From Blastomonas ursincola (GTDB taxonomy: Bacteria > Pseudomonadota > Alphaproteobacteria > Sphingomonadales > Sphingomonadaceae), in NCBI RefSeq assembly GCF_013607875.1, contig NZ_VDES01000001.1, forward strand, positions 186,001 to 250,000: a stretch of 64,000 nt of DNA. The letters run 5' to 3'. The notes under the pieces were generated by a model. It searched no databases, had not been told where the DNA came from, and saw nothing but the letters and a program-made list of their open reading frames with translations. Positions 22,910-31,379 of the stretch are shown here, piece after piece. The first letter of the stretch is position 1. Each line of letters opens with the position of its first letter. The position numbers and the translations under genes are program-made.

Positions 22910-23916
22910 CGGGGCCGGTCGTCTGCTTCGGCGAGATGCTGCTGCGCCTCTCGCCGCCCGGCGTGCGGATGATGGTGCAGTCGCAGAGCCTCGACATGGT
23001 GGTGGGCGGCGCGGAGGCCAATGTCGCCGCCGCGCTCGCCGCGCTCGGCCACGAGACGCGGATGGTGACGCTGTTGCCCAGCTCGCCGCTGGGCGACAAG
23101 GCCAAGGCCGAGCTTGGCGCGGCGGGCGTGGACACGCGCTTCATCGGGCGCGCACCCGGTCGCATGGGCCTCTATTTCCTCGAGCCCGGCGCGGGCCTGC
23201 GCCCCTCCTCGATCACCTATGACCGCGCAGGCTCGGCCTTTGCGCTGGCCGGGCCCGAGGCGCTGAACCTGAAGGGCGCGCTCGAAGGTGCCGCGCTGCT
23301 CCACATGTCGGGCATTACGCCCGCGCTCGGCCCTGGCGGCGTCGCGCTGGCCGAGGCTGCGGTGACCGCCGCGCAGGAGGCGGGCGTGCCGATCTGTTTC
23401 GACGGCAATTACCGCGCATTGCTCTGGGACGCGTGGGACAGCGATCCGCGCGCGATCCTGACCCGGCTGGTGGGCTCGGCCAAGGTGCTCATCGGCAACC
23501 ATCGCGACATCTCGCTGCTGCTCGGCAAGACCTTTTCCGGCGACGGCGCGGAACGGCGGCGCGAGGCGGTCGAGGCCGCGTTCGATGCCTTTCCGAATCT
23601 CGAGCTAGTCGCATCGACCGCGCGCCATGTCGTCAGCAGCGATCATCACCGCATCGCCGCGCGCGTCGACACCCGCGCATCCAAGCACCAGACCGCCGAG
23701 ATCGAGGTGACCGGCATCGTCGACCGCATCGGCACCGGCGATGCCTTTGCGGCGGGTGTGCTGCACCAGTATCTGCACGGCGGCAACGCGCAAGCCATGG
23801 CCGAATGCGGGCTGGCGCTCGCCGCGCTCAAGCACAGCCTGCCCGGCGATTTCTGCCTGATCGGACCCGCCGAGCTTGCCGCTTTCTCGGCGCAAGGCGG
23901 CGATGTACGGCGTTGA
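22906..23916 (+). CDS. kdgK: 2-keto-3-deoxygluconate kinase
   Basis: A 336-residue PfkB-family kinase: N-terminal CFGEMLLRLSPPG, GGAEANVAAALAALG, and the C-terminal anion-hole/catalytic motif DRIGTGDAFAAGVLH with Asp as base. It phosphorylates KDG to KDPG, the meeting point of the altronate and DhuI/KduD branches. The GTG at 22906 overlaps the dehydrogenase stop (GTGA). The KDPG aldolase (eda) is not in this window. The start of the carboxylesterase gene lies 14 bases inside its 3' end. Confidence 0.88.
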   Translation: MTGPVVCFGEMLLRLSPPGVRMMVQSQSLDMVVGGAEANVAAALAALGHETRMVTLLPSSPLGDKAKAELGAAGVDTRFIGRAPGRMGLYFLEPGAGLRPSSITYDRAGSAFALAGPEALNLKGALEGAALLHMSGITPALGPGGVALAEAAVTAAQEAGVPICFDGNYRALLWDAWDSDPRAILTRLVGSAKVLIGNHRDISLLLGKTFSGDGAERRREAVEAAFDAFPNLELVASTARHVVSSDHHRIAARVDTRASKHQTAEIEVTGIVDRIGTGDAFAAGVLHQYLHGGNAQAMAECGLALAALKHSLPGDFCLIGPAELAAFSAQGGDVRR

Positions 23917-25447
23917 ACTGACGCGCCGCGCGCTGATCGGAAGCGGCGCGGCGCTGATCGCGGCCCCTGGCCTCGCCCGCTCTGCCGACCCGCGCGTCGG
24001 TCGCTATACTGGCCTGCGCGAGAATGGCGTGCTTGCGTTCAAGGGCATCCGCTATGGCCGCGCCGAACGCTTTGCGCCGCCATCGCCCGAGCCCTGGGAC
24101 GGCCCCGCCCTTCGCGCGCAGCAATTCGGGCCGATCGCCCCGCAGCGCGGCAATCCCGACCTTCCCCAATCAGAAGACTGCCTGTTGCTCAACGTCTGGA
24201 CGCCCGAGGCGAACCCAAAGGCCAAGCGCGCGGTGATGGTCTATTTCCATGGCGGCGCGTACAGCAACGGCACCGTCACCGATCCACTGACGCATGGCCA
24301 CCGGCTCGCGCCGCAGGGCGATGTCGTGGTGGTCACGGTCAATCAGCGGCTCAACGCCTTCGGCTATGCCTGGCTAAAGCCCTTTGGTCCGCGCTTTGCC
24401 GATAGCGGCAATCTGGGCCAGCTCGACCTGATCCTCGCGCTGCAATGGGTGCGGGATCACATCGCCAGTTTCGGCGGCGATCCGGCGCGGGTGATGGTGT
24501 TCGGCCAGTCGGGTGGCGGAGCGAAGATCGCGACATTGATGGCGATGCCGGCGGCACGCGGCCTGTTCCATAGCGCAGCGACGATGAGCGGGCAGCAGGT
24601 CACCGCGAGCGGCCCCGGCAATGCCTGGAAACGGACGCAAGCGCTGATGGCGGCGATGAAGCTCGCGCCCGATGACGTCGAGGGGCTGCGCACCGCGCCT
24701 GCCAGGGCCATCGTCGACGCGCTCACGGCCACCGATCCGGTGATCGGCGGGCCAGTCTATTTCGGGCCGGTGCTCGACATGACCAACCTGCCGCGCCACC
24801 CGTTCTGGCCCGTTGCCGCGCCGCAATCGCTCGCCATCCCGATGATCCTCGGCAACACCGCTCAGGAAACGCGCGCGTTCATCGACCCAAAGGGGCCGAA
24901 GCTCGAGGGGCTCGACTGGAGCAACATCGCACCGCGCATCGCTGCCGAGGTGAAGATCGATCTCGACCCCGAATGGGTCGTCGCCCGCTATCGCACGCAG
25001 TTCCCCGATTGGTCGCCCGAGCGACTGTTCTACGCGGCGACTACGGCGGGCCGGTCCTGGCCCGGCCAGGTCATCGAGGCGGATGAGCGTGCCAAGGCAG
25101 GCGCGAAAGCGACATGGGTCTACCAGCTCGACCGCCCCTCGCCGATCGATCCTGCGCGCGGTGCGGCGCATACCGACGACATTCCCTATGTCTTCGGCAC
25201 ATTGGATGCGCCGGGCAGCTATAGCGGCACCGACGCGCGCGCGCAGGCGACGCGCGACCTGATAATGAAGGCCTTCACTGGCCTCGCCAAGACCGGCAAA
25301 CCTGGGCTGGAGAGCTGGTCTCCCTACACCCTGCCCGACCGCGCGACCCTGGTTGTCGGCGATGGCGCGGCGGCGCTCGTCAACGATCCCCGTCGGTTCG
25401 AGCGGGAGCTGTGGGCGACGGGGCCGTACATTCAGCCGGGCAGCTGA
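23903..25447 (+). CDS. Exported type-B carboxylesterase
   Basis: A 514-residue esterase of the carboxylesterase/cholinesterase family. The N-terminus LTRRALIGSGAALIAAPGLARSA looks like a Tat-type signal. SEDCLLLNVWTP, FHGGAY (oxyanion hole) and the nucleophile Ser203 in GQSGGG are visible; the later His lies in AHTDDIPYVFG. It overlaps kdgK by 14 bases with AAGG before the ATG, so it belongs to the uronate operon. De-esterification of pectin-derived oligomers, such as acetyl, methyl or feruloyl groups, is the likely role; the precise ester is unknown. Its last 68 bases overlap the convergent cupin gene. Confidence 0.82.
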   Translation: MYGVELTRRALIGSGAALIAAPGLARSADPRVGRYTGLRENGVLAFKGIRYGRAERFAPPSPEPWDGPALRAQQFGPIAPQRGNPDLPQSEDCLLLNVWTPEANPKAKRAVMVYFHGGAYSNGTVTDPLTHGHRLAPQGDVVVVTVNQRLNAFGYAWLKPFGPRFADSGNLGQLDLILALQWVRDHIASFGGDPARVMVFGQSGGGAKIATLMAMPAARGLFHSAATMSGQQVTASGPGNAWKRTQALMAAMKLAPDDVEGLRTAPARAIVDALTATDPVIGGPVYFGPVLDMTNLPRHPFWPVAAPQSLAIPMILGNTAQETRAFIDPKGPKLEGLDWSNIAPRIAAEVKIDLDPEWVVARYRTQFPDWSPERLFYAATTAGRSWPGQVIEADERAKAGAKATWVYQLDRPSPIDPARGAAHTDDIPYVFGTLDAPGSYSGTDARAQATRDLIMKAFTGLAKTGKPGLESWSPYTLPDRATLVVGDGAAALVNDPRRFERELWATGPYIQPGS

Positions 25448-25835
25448 CCGGTTCCTTGACCGGATAGGCGATGACCAGCGCGAGCGGCCTGTCGCCCCGC
25501 TGCCAGATGCCGACCACCGCGCCATCGTAGAGATAGGCGGTCATGCCGGGCCTGAGCGTCGCGCGCTGGCCGTCCGAGACCACCTCGCCCTCGCCGTCGA
25601 GCACATAATAGACCTCGTCATGCGCGATAGGATGTTCGCCGATCGCCGCACCGATATCGAGCGTGCGGCGGCGGAATTCCATGCGGCGCGGCTGCGGCAC
25701 ATGGTCGCTGATCCGCCAGGCGGTGCTCATCCCGATCGCGCCATGCGGCGGCGGCTCGCGCTTGACCGTATCGAGCTCGTCGACGATCGCCATGGGCGGC
25801 GCAGCAGCGAGCAGCAGGGCGATGAGCGCGCTCAT
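25380..25835 (-). CDS. Exported cupin-domain protein
   Basis: A 151-residue protein with a short signal-like start (SALIALLLAAAPPMA) and one cupin domain: RRRTLDIGAAIGEHPIAHDEVYYVLDGEGEVVSDGQRATLRPGMTAYLYDGAVVG, with the His/Glu pattern of a metal site (EHPIAHDEV). Its ATG overlaps the pectate lyase stop (ATGA), so it is the second gene of that unit. Similar cupins accompany pectin-degrading genes and may act on uronate sugars, but no function is proven. The 3' end runs 68 bases into the opposite-strand carboxylesterase gene, an unusually long convergent overlap. Confidence 0.75.
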   Translation of the reverse strand: MSALIALLLAAAPPMAIVDELDTVKREPPPHGAIGMSTAWRISDHVPQPRRMEFRRRTLDIGAAIGEHPIAHDEVYYVLDGEGEVVSDGQRATLRPGMTAYLYDGAVVGIWQRGDRPLALVIAYPVKEPVSCPAECTAPSPTAPARTDGDR

Positions 25836-27178
25836 GGCTGGGTCGTCCGCATCTGCTGATCGCGTGTCGAAAGACGCTCCTGCGCCCCGCCCTTCTGGCC
25901 GGGATAGCGACCCGATTTCGGCGTCATCGTCTCGAGATCCCAATCGGCCTCGCTGAACGGGGCGAAGGTCGCCACCGGCGCGGGATAGCCGCCGACCTCG
26001 CTCTCGTCGTCGATGATGTCGCCGCGGCCTTCCGCGACGAAGAACAGCACGCGGATGTCATCGGGCGCGCGGTCCCAGGGACGCGCCCCTGCGGTCTGCA
26101 GCAGCGATGTCTCGACCTCGCCCGAGGGCAGCACGGCATAGGCATCGATCCGCGCAAGCGGCGCCTTGGCGGTGATCAGCTTTGCGCGCGTCTCGCCATA
26201 GCGGCCGAACTGGGGCAGCGGATTGCCGTGGCGATCGACCGCGCGATTGTCCTTGCCGAAATAGGCCAGGTCCCCGTCGCCGCCGAGCATCAGGAACGGG
26301 AGGCCTTCATTGGTGTCGTTGCCGCCACGCATGACATTGCCGATGGCGGTGATCTCGCCGGTGACATATTCATGCCCCTGCCATTCGAGATTCATCAGGT
26401 TGTAGTGCACCGCGCGGTGGCCGGGATTGTAGATCAGGTTGTTGATCATCGCCACCTGCGCGCCGCCCTTGACCAGCGGCGAGCGCTCGACATTGTGCGC
26501 CCAGACATTGCGGTAAAATATTATATTCGTTGCATTATCGTGGATCAGCGAGCCCTTGCTGTGCTCGCCCTTGGGGTGGCTCGAAACGGCCAGGCCCTCC
26601 GCCGCCAGATTGTCGCGGAACACGATATGGTGGCTGGTGCCCGCGCGCCATTGCTCGACCGTGTCGCCGGTGAAACGCGGGCCCGAAGCGGACATGTTCT
26701 CGTCCACGCCCCAGAGAAAGCTGCAATGCTCGACCACGACATTGTGCGCGGCGACCGTGGAGAAGGAATCGGCCTCCCAGCCCGACATGCGCGCCTGACC
26801 ATCCGCGCCGGTCATCACGCGGATGTGCGAGACGACGACGTCGTGCGTGCGCAAATCAATGCCACCCTTGATGATCGTGATGCCCGGCGAAGGCGCGGTC
26901 TGGCCGGCGATAGTGAGATAGGGCTCGCTGATCTCCAGCGTGCTGCGCCCGAGGTCGATCACCCCGCCGACCTCGAACACGACGGTGCGCGGCCCCTTGG
27001 CGGCGAGTGCCTCGGCCAGCGATCCCGGACCCGATTTGGCGAGTGTGGTGACGCGGATGATTCGCCCCCCTGCCCCGCCTTTCGTTGGATCGCCCGGGTG
27101 CGGCTCGGCGGCGGCGTGGCTCAGGCTGGCCAGGGCAAAAGCCCCGATTATCGCGGCTTTATGCAAGGTCTTGCGCAT
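25832..27178 (-). CDS. Secreted pectate lyase
   Basis: A 448-residue protein with a signal peptide (about residues 1-24, ending SHAAA) and a right-handed beta-helix pattern of the pectate lyase/Amb-allergen type: GGRIIRVTTLAKSGPGSLAEAL, ITIIKGGIDLRTHDVVVSHIRVMTG, ADSFSTVAAHNVVVEHCSFLWGVDENMSASG, HHIVFRDNLAAEGL. Asp and His residues in the VDEN/HCSF region lie where calcium-binding residues are expected. It would cleave polygalacturonate by beta-elimination, producing unsaturated oligomers for the TonB receptor. The start at 27178 has GGGAGAG upstream; longer readings lack a signal. It has its own operator at 27237. Confidence 0.86.
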   Translation of the reverse strand: MRKTLHKAAIIGAFALASLSHAAAEPHPGDPTKGGAGGRIIRVTTLAKSGPGSLAEALAAKGPRTVVFEVGGVIDLGRSTLEISEPYLTIAGQTAPSPGITIIKGGIDLRTHDVVVSHIRVMTGADGQARMSGWEADSFSTVAAHNVVVEHCSFLWGVDENMSASGPRFTGDTVEQWRAGTSHHIVFRDNLAAEGLAVSSHPKGEHSKGSLIHDNATNIIFYRNVWAHNVERSPLVKGGAQVAMINNLIYNPGHRAVHYNLMNLEWQGHEYVTGEITAIGNVMRGGNDTNEGLPFLMLGGDGDLAYFGKDNRAVDRHGNPLPQFGRYGETRAKLITAKAPLARIDAYAVLPSGEVETSLLQTAGARPWDRAPDDIRVLFFVAEGRGDIIDDESEVGGYPAPVATFAPFSEADWDLETMTPKSGRYPGQKGGAQERLSTRDQQMRTTQP

Positions 27179-27236
27179 GGTTTCTCTCCCGTTGCCATGG
27201 TTATTGACAGAGCCGCAGCGAGAGGGCAATACATAA

Positions 27237-27250
27237 TGACACCGGTTACC
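27237..27250. promoter_or_regulatory. Uronate-regulon operator before pectate lyase
   Basis: TGACACC-GGTTACC, 59 bases upstream of the pectate lyase start, in the 251-bp divergent region with the TonB receptor. Confidence 0.7.
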
Positions 27251-27380
27251 TTGGACGGTCAGCCTCACTGGCACGCTCCATGGATCATCGGAAAGAACAG
27301 CGATGCCCGCTCCGGCGAGGCCTCGGAAGTCGGGAGTCAGGGTGTCAGGGCGTATCGGATGCATGCTGCATCTTCTCCTT

Positions 27381-27394
27381 TGACACCGGTAGCA
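27381..27394. promoter_or_regulatory. Uronate-regulon operator before the TonB receptor
   Basis: TGACACC-GGTAGCA, 36 bases upstream of the receptor start. Identical over 14 bases to the site upstream of pckA at 55707. Confidence 0.7.
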
Positions 27395-27429
27395 ATTGCC
27401 TGAAATAAGGCGATCAGGAGGGGACAGAC

Positions 27430-30321
27430 ATGCGCCGTCAGAACACGCACCGGGCAACCGGCCATTCCATTTTCAAGGCGGCACTGCTCGCAGGGTGCGC
27501 GCTGGCCGCGACCAGCACCGCGCAGGCGCAGGTCGCCGAGGGCGAACAACCGACCACCGTCGAGGACGAAGCTCCGGCTGCGGACGAGATCGTCGTCACC
27601 GGCTTTCGCCAGTCGCTCGAAGCCGCGATCAACCTGAAGCGGACCTCGGTCGGCGCGATCGACGCGATCGTCGCCGAGGATATCGCCAAGTTCCCCGACC
27701 AGAACCTCGCGGAATCGCTGCAGCGCATCCCCGGCATCTCGATCACCCGTGACGCCGGCGAAGGCCGCGCGATCACCGTGCGCGGTCTGTCGAGCCAGTT
27801 CACCCGCGTCCGCGTCAACGGCCTCGAAACCGTCGCGACATCGACCGATGGCGCTTCGGCCAACCGCGACCGCGCGTTCGACTTCAACGTGTTCGCCTCG
27901 GAGCTGTTCAGCTCGATCGTTGTGCACAAGACCGCCGAGGCGAGCCTCGACGAAGGCTCGCTGGGTGCGGTGGTCGATCTCAACACCGGCAACCCGCTTG
28001 CGGCCAAGGCGGGCTTTACGGCGGTGGGCTCGGCTGTGGTCAGCTATAACGACCTGTCCGAATATGCCGGCCCGCGCCTCGCAGGGCTGCTGAGCTGGCG
28101 TAACGATGCCGGCACCTTCGGCGTGTCGCTTTCCGCGGCCTATCAGAAGACCCAGGTGCTCGAGCTCGGCAACAACACCGTGCGCTGGGCGCAGGCGCGC
28201 TTCGACTCGGTCAACGGCACCCCCTGCTTCCAGCAGAGTGCGACGAACACGACCCCGGTCCGCAACGCTGGAGGCGTCTATGTGAATGGCCGCAACGCGG
28301 CTTGCGACCAGGCGGCGTTGTCCTTCCACCCGCGCATCCCGCGCTATGGCGAGGTGAAGCACGATCGCGAGCGTCTGGGCATTACCGGATCGATCCAGTT
28401 CGCGCCGACCGACATGACCAAGTTCTCCATCGACGGTCTGTTCTCGCGCTTCAACAGCGACCGGCGCGAGCGCTGGGGTGAGGTGCTGTTCCGCTCGAAC
28501 GAGCGCTCGATCGACGTCATCAACCCGGTGTACGACGCCAACAACAACATGATCAGCGGCACGTTCAACGATGCCTGGGTCCGCACCGAACACTATCTGC
28601 GCGAAAGCACCACCGAATTCTATCAGGTCGGCGGCACCTGGGATCAGGACCTGTCGGACAGCTTCCGCTTCACGCTGCTGGGCGGCATCTCGAAATCGAC
28701 CGCCGACATCCCGGTGGAAACGACCATCGTGTTCGATGACCGCGATGCGCAGGGCTATAGCTACGACTATACCGACATGAAGCGTCCGAAGCTGACCTTC
28801 GGCACCAGCGTCACCGATCCGGCCGTGTTCCAGCTCGCCGAAATCCGCGACCGTCCCTCCGAGATCGTCAACCAGTTCAAGACCGCGCAGCTGCGCACCG
28901 AATGGGACGTCACCGAAGACTTCACGGTCAAGGCGGGCGTGATGTGGCGCCGGTTCGAATTCGACACCGTGGCGTTCACCCGCGATACCGCGGTCTGCGG
29001 CAATGGCGGCCTGGACCGAGTGCTGGGCACGATCACCTGCTCGCCCACCAGCCTGTTCGGCCCGACCGCCGTCTATGGCTTCCCGGTGACGGCGCAGCTT
29101 TCCGAGCTGTTCCAACTGGGCAATGCCGGTCAACCGGCGGGCAATACGAACAGCTGGCTGGTCCCCAATCTCGATGCGACCACCGAATTCACCAAGCTGT
29201 ACAGCCGCCCGCTGGCGCTGGACGCGGGCAACAATCGCGGCGTGCAGGAAACCACCAAGGGCGGCTATCTGCAGTTCGACGCCAAGGGCGACATTTTCGG
29301 ACTGGAATATGCGTTCAACGGCGGCATCCGCTATGTGAAGACCGAACAGTCGTCCTACGGCCTGGTCGGCGCGGTGGAAGCGACGATCGAGCGCAGCTAT
29401 GACGACTGGCTGCCCTCGGCCAATATCGCCTTCTTCCCGACGCAGAACCTGATCATCCGTGCTGCTGCGGCAGAGGTGATCACCCGCCCGACGCTCGGCT
29501 CGCTGACTCCCGGCGGTTCGGCTGACGGCTTCAACTTCCGCGTCAACAGCGGCAACCCGTTCCTCGAGCCGTTCCGCGCGACGAACTATGACCTCGCGAT
29601 CGAATGGTATTTCGCACCTCAGGCGCTGCTCTCGATCGCCGGGTTCATCAAGAACGTGGACAGCTTCACCCAGACAGCGGCGATCACCGAGGCAACCTTC
29701 GCGCAGACCGGCCTGCCGGTTTCGGTGCTCAACCCCTCCTCGCCTGCCGCTCTCAACCCGGCGCTGCTGACGCAGCCGATCTGGACGCTGACCACTCCGG
29801 TCAACGGCACCGGTGCGAAGCTCAAGGGCGTGGAAATCGCCGCGCAGATCCCGTTCAGCGCCTTTACCGACGGGTTCTTCGGCAATTTCGGGATCCTTGC
29901 CAACGCGACGTTCATCGACAGCAATGCCGATTTCATCGTGCAGGGTCCGGCCACCACGCCCGGTGGCGCGCTGGTCAACGTGACCCGCAGGGCAGCGCTC
30001 GCCAACGTTTCGAAGCGTTCCTACAACGGTACCTTCTATTATGACGACGGCAAGTTCTCGGCGCGCGTGATGGGCACCTATCGCAGCCGCTGGCACGAAG
30101 GCGCGAGCGGCACCGGAAACATTCTCGAGGGCTTTGGCAGCCAGTTCAACCTCGACGCCTCGATCCGGTACAAGTTCACCGAATGGCTCGAAGTCTCGCT
30201 GGAAGGCAACAACCTGACCGACACCTATCGCTATCGCTTTACCGATTTCGATGCGGACCGGAACTACGAGAACAACCATTTCGGCCGCACCTTCTTCCTT
30301 GGTGCGCGCTTCAAATACTGA
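27430..30321 (+). CDS. TonB-dependent receptor for pectin oligosaccharides
   Basis: A 963-residue outer-membrane receptor. The signal peptide ends near ATSTAQAQ. The TonB box-like ADEIVVTGFRQSLEAAINLKR and plug (FPDQNLAESLQRIPGISITRDAGEGRAITVRGLSSQFTRVRVNG) are of the large glycan-type receptor group common in Caulobacter and sphingomonads. The protein ends ARFKY, with a terminal aromatic as expected for a barrel. AGGAGG precedes the ATG. It lies between the divergent pectate lyase and downstream hydrolases, and an operator sits in its promoter, so import of unsaturated or saturated oligogalacturonides is inferred. Confidence 0.92.
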   Translation: MRRQNTHRATGHSIFKAALLAGCALAATSTAQAQVAEGEQPTTVEDEAPAADEIVVTGFRQSLEAAINLKRTSVGAIDAIVAEDIAKFPDQNLAESLQRIPGISITRDAGEGRAITVRGLSSQFTRVRVNGLETVATSTDGASANRDRAFDFNVFASELFSSIVVHKTAEASLDEGSLGAVVDLNTGNPLAAKAGFTAVGSAVVSYNDLSEYAGPRLAGLLSWRNDAGTFGVSLSAAYQKTQVLELGNNTVRWAQARFDSVNGTPCFQQSATNTTPVRNAGGVYVNGRNAACDQAALSFHPRIPRYGEVKHDRERLGITGSIQFAPTDMTKFSIDGLFSRFNSDRRERWGEVLFRSNERSIDVINPVYDANNNMISGTFNDAWVRTEHYLRESTTEFYQVGGTWDQDLSDSFRFTLLGGISKSTADIPVETTIVFDDRDAQGYSYDYTDMKRPKLTFGTSVTDPAVFQLAEIRDRPSEIVNQFKTAQLRTEWDVTEDFTVKAGVMWRRFEFDTVAFTRDTAVCGNGGLDRVLGTITCSPTSLFGPTAVYGFPVTAQLSELFQLGNAGQPAGNTNSWLVPNLDATTEFTKLYSRPLALDAGNNRGVQETTKGGYLQFDAKGDIFGLEYAFNGGIRYVKTEQSSYGLVGAVEATIERSYDDWLPSANIAFFPTQNLIIRAAAAEVITRPTLGSLTPGGSADGFNFRVNSGNPFLEPFRATNYDLAIEWYFAPQALLSIAGFIKNVDSFTQTAAITEATFAQTGLPVSVLNPSSPAALNPALLTQPIWTLTTPVNGTGAKLKGVEIAAQIPFSAFTDGFFGNFGILANATFIDSNADFIVQGPATTPGGALVNVTRRAALANVSKRSYNGTFYYDDGKFSARVMGTYRSRWHEGASGTGNILEGFGSQFNLDASIRYKFTEWLEVSLEGNNLTDTYRYRFTDFDADRNYENNHFGRTFFLGARFKY

Positions 30322-30330
30322 TCACAACCG

Positions 30331-30352
30331 GGGCAGCGGTTCGCCGCTGCCC
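30331..30352 (+). other. Perfect 9-bp stem-loop with TTCG tetraloop after the receptor gene
   Basis: GGGCAGCGG and CCGCTGCCC pair exactly around TTCG, ten bases after the receptor stop and 25 bases before the next gene. Without a T-run it probably stabilises the receptor mRNA or partly terminates, giving less expression of the downstream hydrolases. Confidence 0.65.
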
Positions 30353-30377
30353 GCACTGCCGACGCAAAGGAGCCGCC

Positions 30378-31379
30378 ATGCCGATCGATCGCCGATCCCT
30401 CATGGCGGCTCCGCTTGCATTGGGCCTCGCCAGCCTCGCGAAAGCACAGACGCCGGTACCTCAGGTTCCAGGCGGTTCGCTGCCCCCCGGTCTGCCCCAG
30501 CCGTCCGAGACCATCGATCTGTGGCCCGGCGGCGCGCCGGGTTCTCCCGCGAAACCGCTCGTCGAAACCGTGCAGGAACGCTCGACCGACCGGTTGGTCA
30601 CCGACCGCGCGGTGTTCGGTATTTCCAGACCCCGCATGGCCGTGTTCCGGCCCGACCGGCCCAATGGCGCAGCGGTGCTGATCACGCCAGGCGGCGGCTA
30701 TCGCTGGGTGGTGGTCGACAAGGAAGGCTATGAAATGGGCCGCTGGCTGGCAGCACGCGGCTTTACCGCCTTCGTGCTGTTCTACCGGCTACCCGGGGAA
30801 GGCTGGGCCACGGGACCCAATGTCGCGCTGGCCGATGCGCAGCGGGCGATGCGGCTTATCCGCCACCGTGCCCGCGATTTTGCGATCGATCCGGAACGCG
30901 TTTCGGCGATGGGCTTTTCCGCCGGCGGGCATCTGTGCGCGGACCTCTCCACGCGCTTCGATGCGAAAGCCTATGAACCCGTCGATGCTGCCGACACGCT
31001 TTCGGCCAGGCCGCACAGCGCCGCACCGATCTATCCGGTGATCTCGATGACCCCGCCCGATGCACATCCCGGCTCGCGCGACCTGCTGCTCGGCAAGACG
31101 CCGACGCCAGCGCTCGAAGCCGCGCATTCGCCGCATCGCAACGTGCCGACCAACGCCCCGCCCTTCTTCCTGCTGCATGCCGAGGATGACGAGGTGGTGC
31201 CCGTCAACAACGCATTGCTGCTGCGCGCCGCGCTGAAGGACAAGCGCGTGCGCGTCGAGACGCATCTGTTCGAACATGGCGGGCACGGCTTCGGGCTGCG
31301 CAAGTCCATCGGCAAGCCGGTCGAGGCCTGGCCCGAATTGTGGCGCGCCTGGGCACGGACTACGGGCTTGGCGCTATGA
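30378..31379 (+). CDS. Exported alpha/beta-hydrolase, probable carbohydrate esterase
   Basis: A 333-residue alpha/beta-hydrolase with a signal-like N-terminus (RRSLMAAPLALGLASLAKAQ). The triad is visible: Ser181 in GFSAGG, Asp in HAEDDEVVP and His in HGGHGFG; the oxyanion-hole segment is ITPGGGY. The pattern DLWPGGAPG...RMAVFRPDRPNGAAVLITPGGGYRWV matches the acetyl-xylan/pectin esterase-like group. GGAG lies 6-9 bases upstream of the ATG. The stop overlaps the GH43 gene (ATGA). Removal of acetyl groups from pectin side chains or hemicellulose is likely, but the ester is not determined by sequence. Confidence 0.82.
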   Translation: MPIDRRSLMAAPLALGLASLAKAQTPVPQVPGGSLPPGLPQPSETIDLWPGGAPGSPAKPLVETVQERSTDRLVTDRAVFGISRPRMAVFRPDRPNGAAVLITPGGGYRWVVVDKEGYEMGRWLAARGFTAFVLFYRLPGEGWATGPNVALADAQRAMRLIRHRARDFAIDPERVSAMGFSAGGHLCADLSTRFDAKAYEPVDAADTLSARPHSAAPIYPVISMTPPDAHPGSRDLLLGKTPTPALEAAHSPHRNVPTNAPPFFLLHAEDDEVVPVNNALLLRAALKDKRVRVETHLFEHGGHGFGLRKSIGKPVEAWPELWRAWARTTGLAL

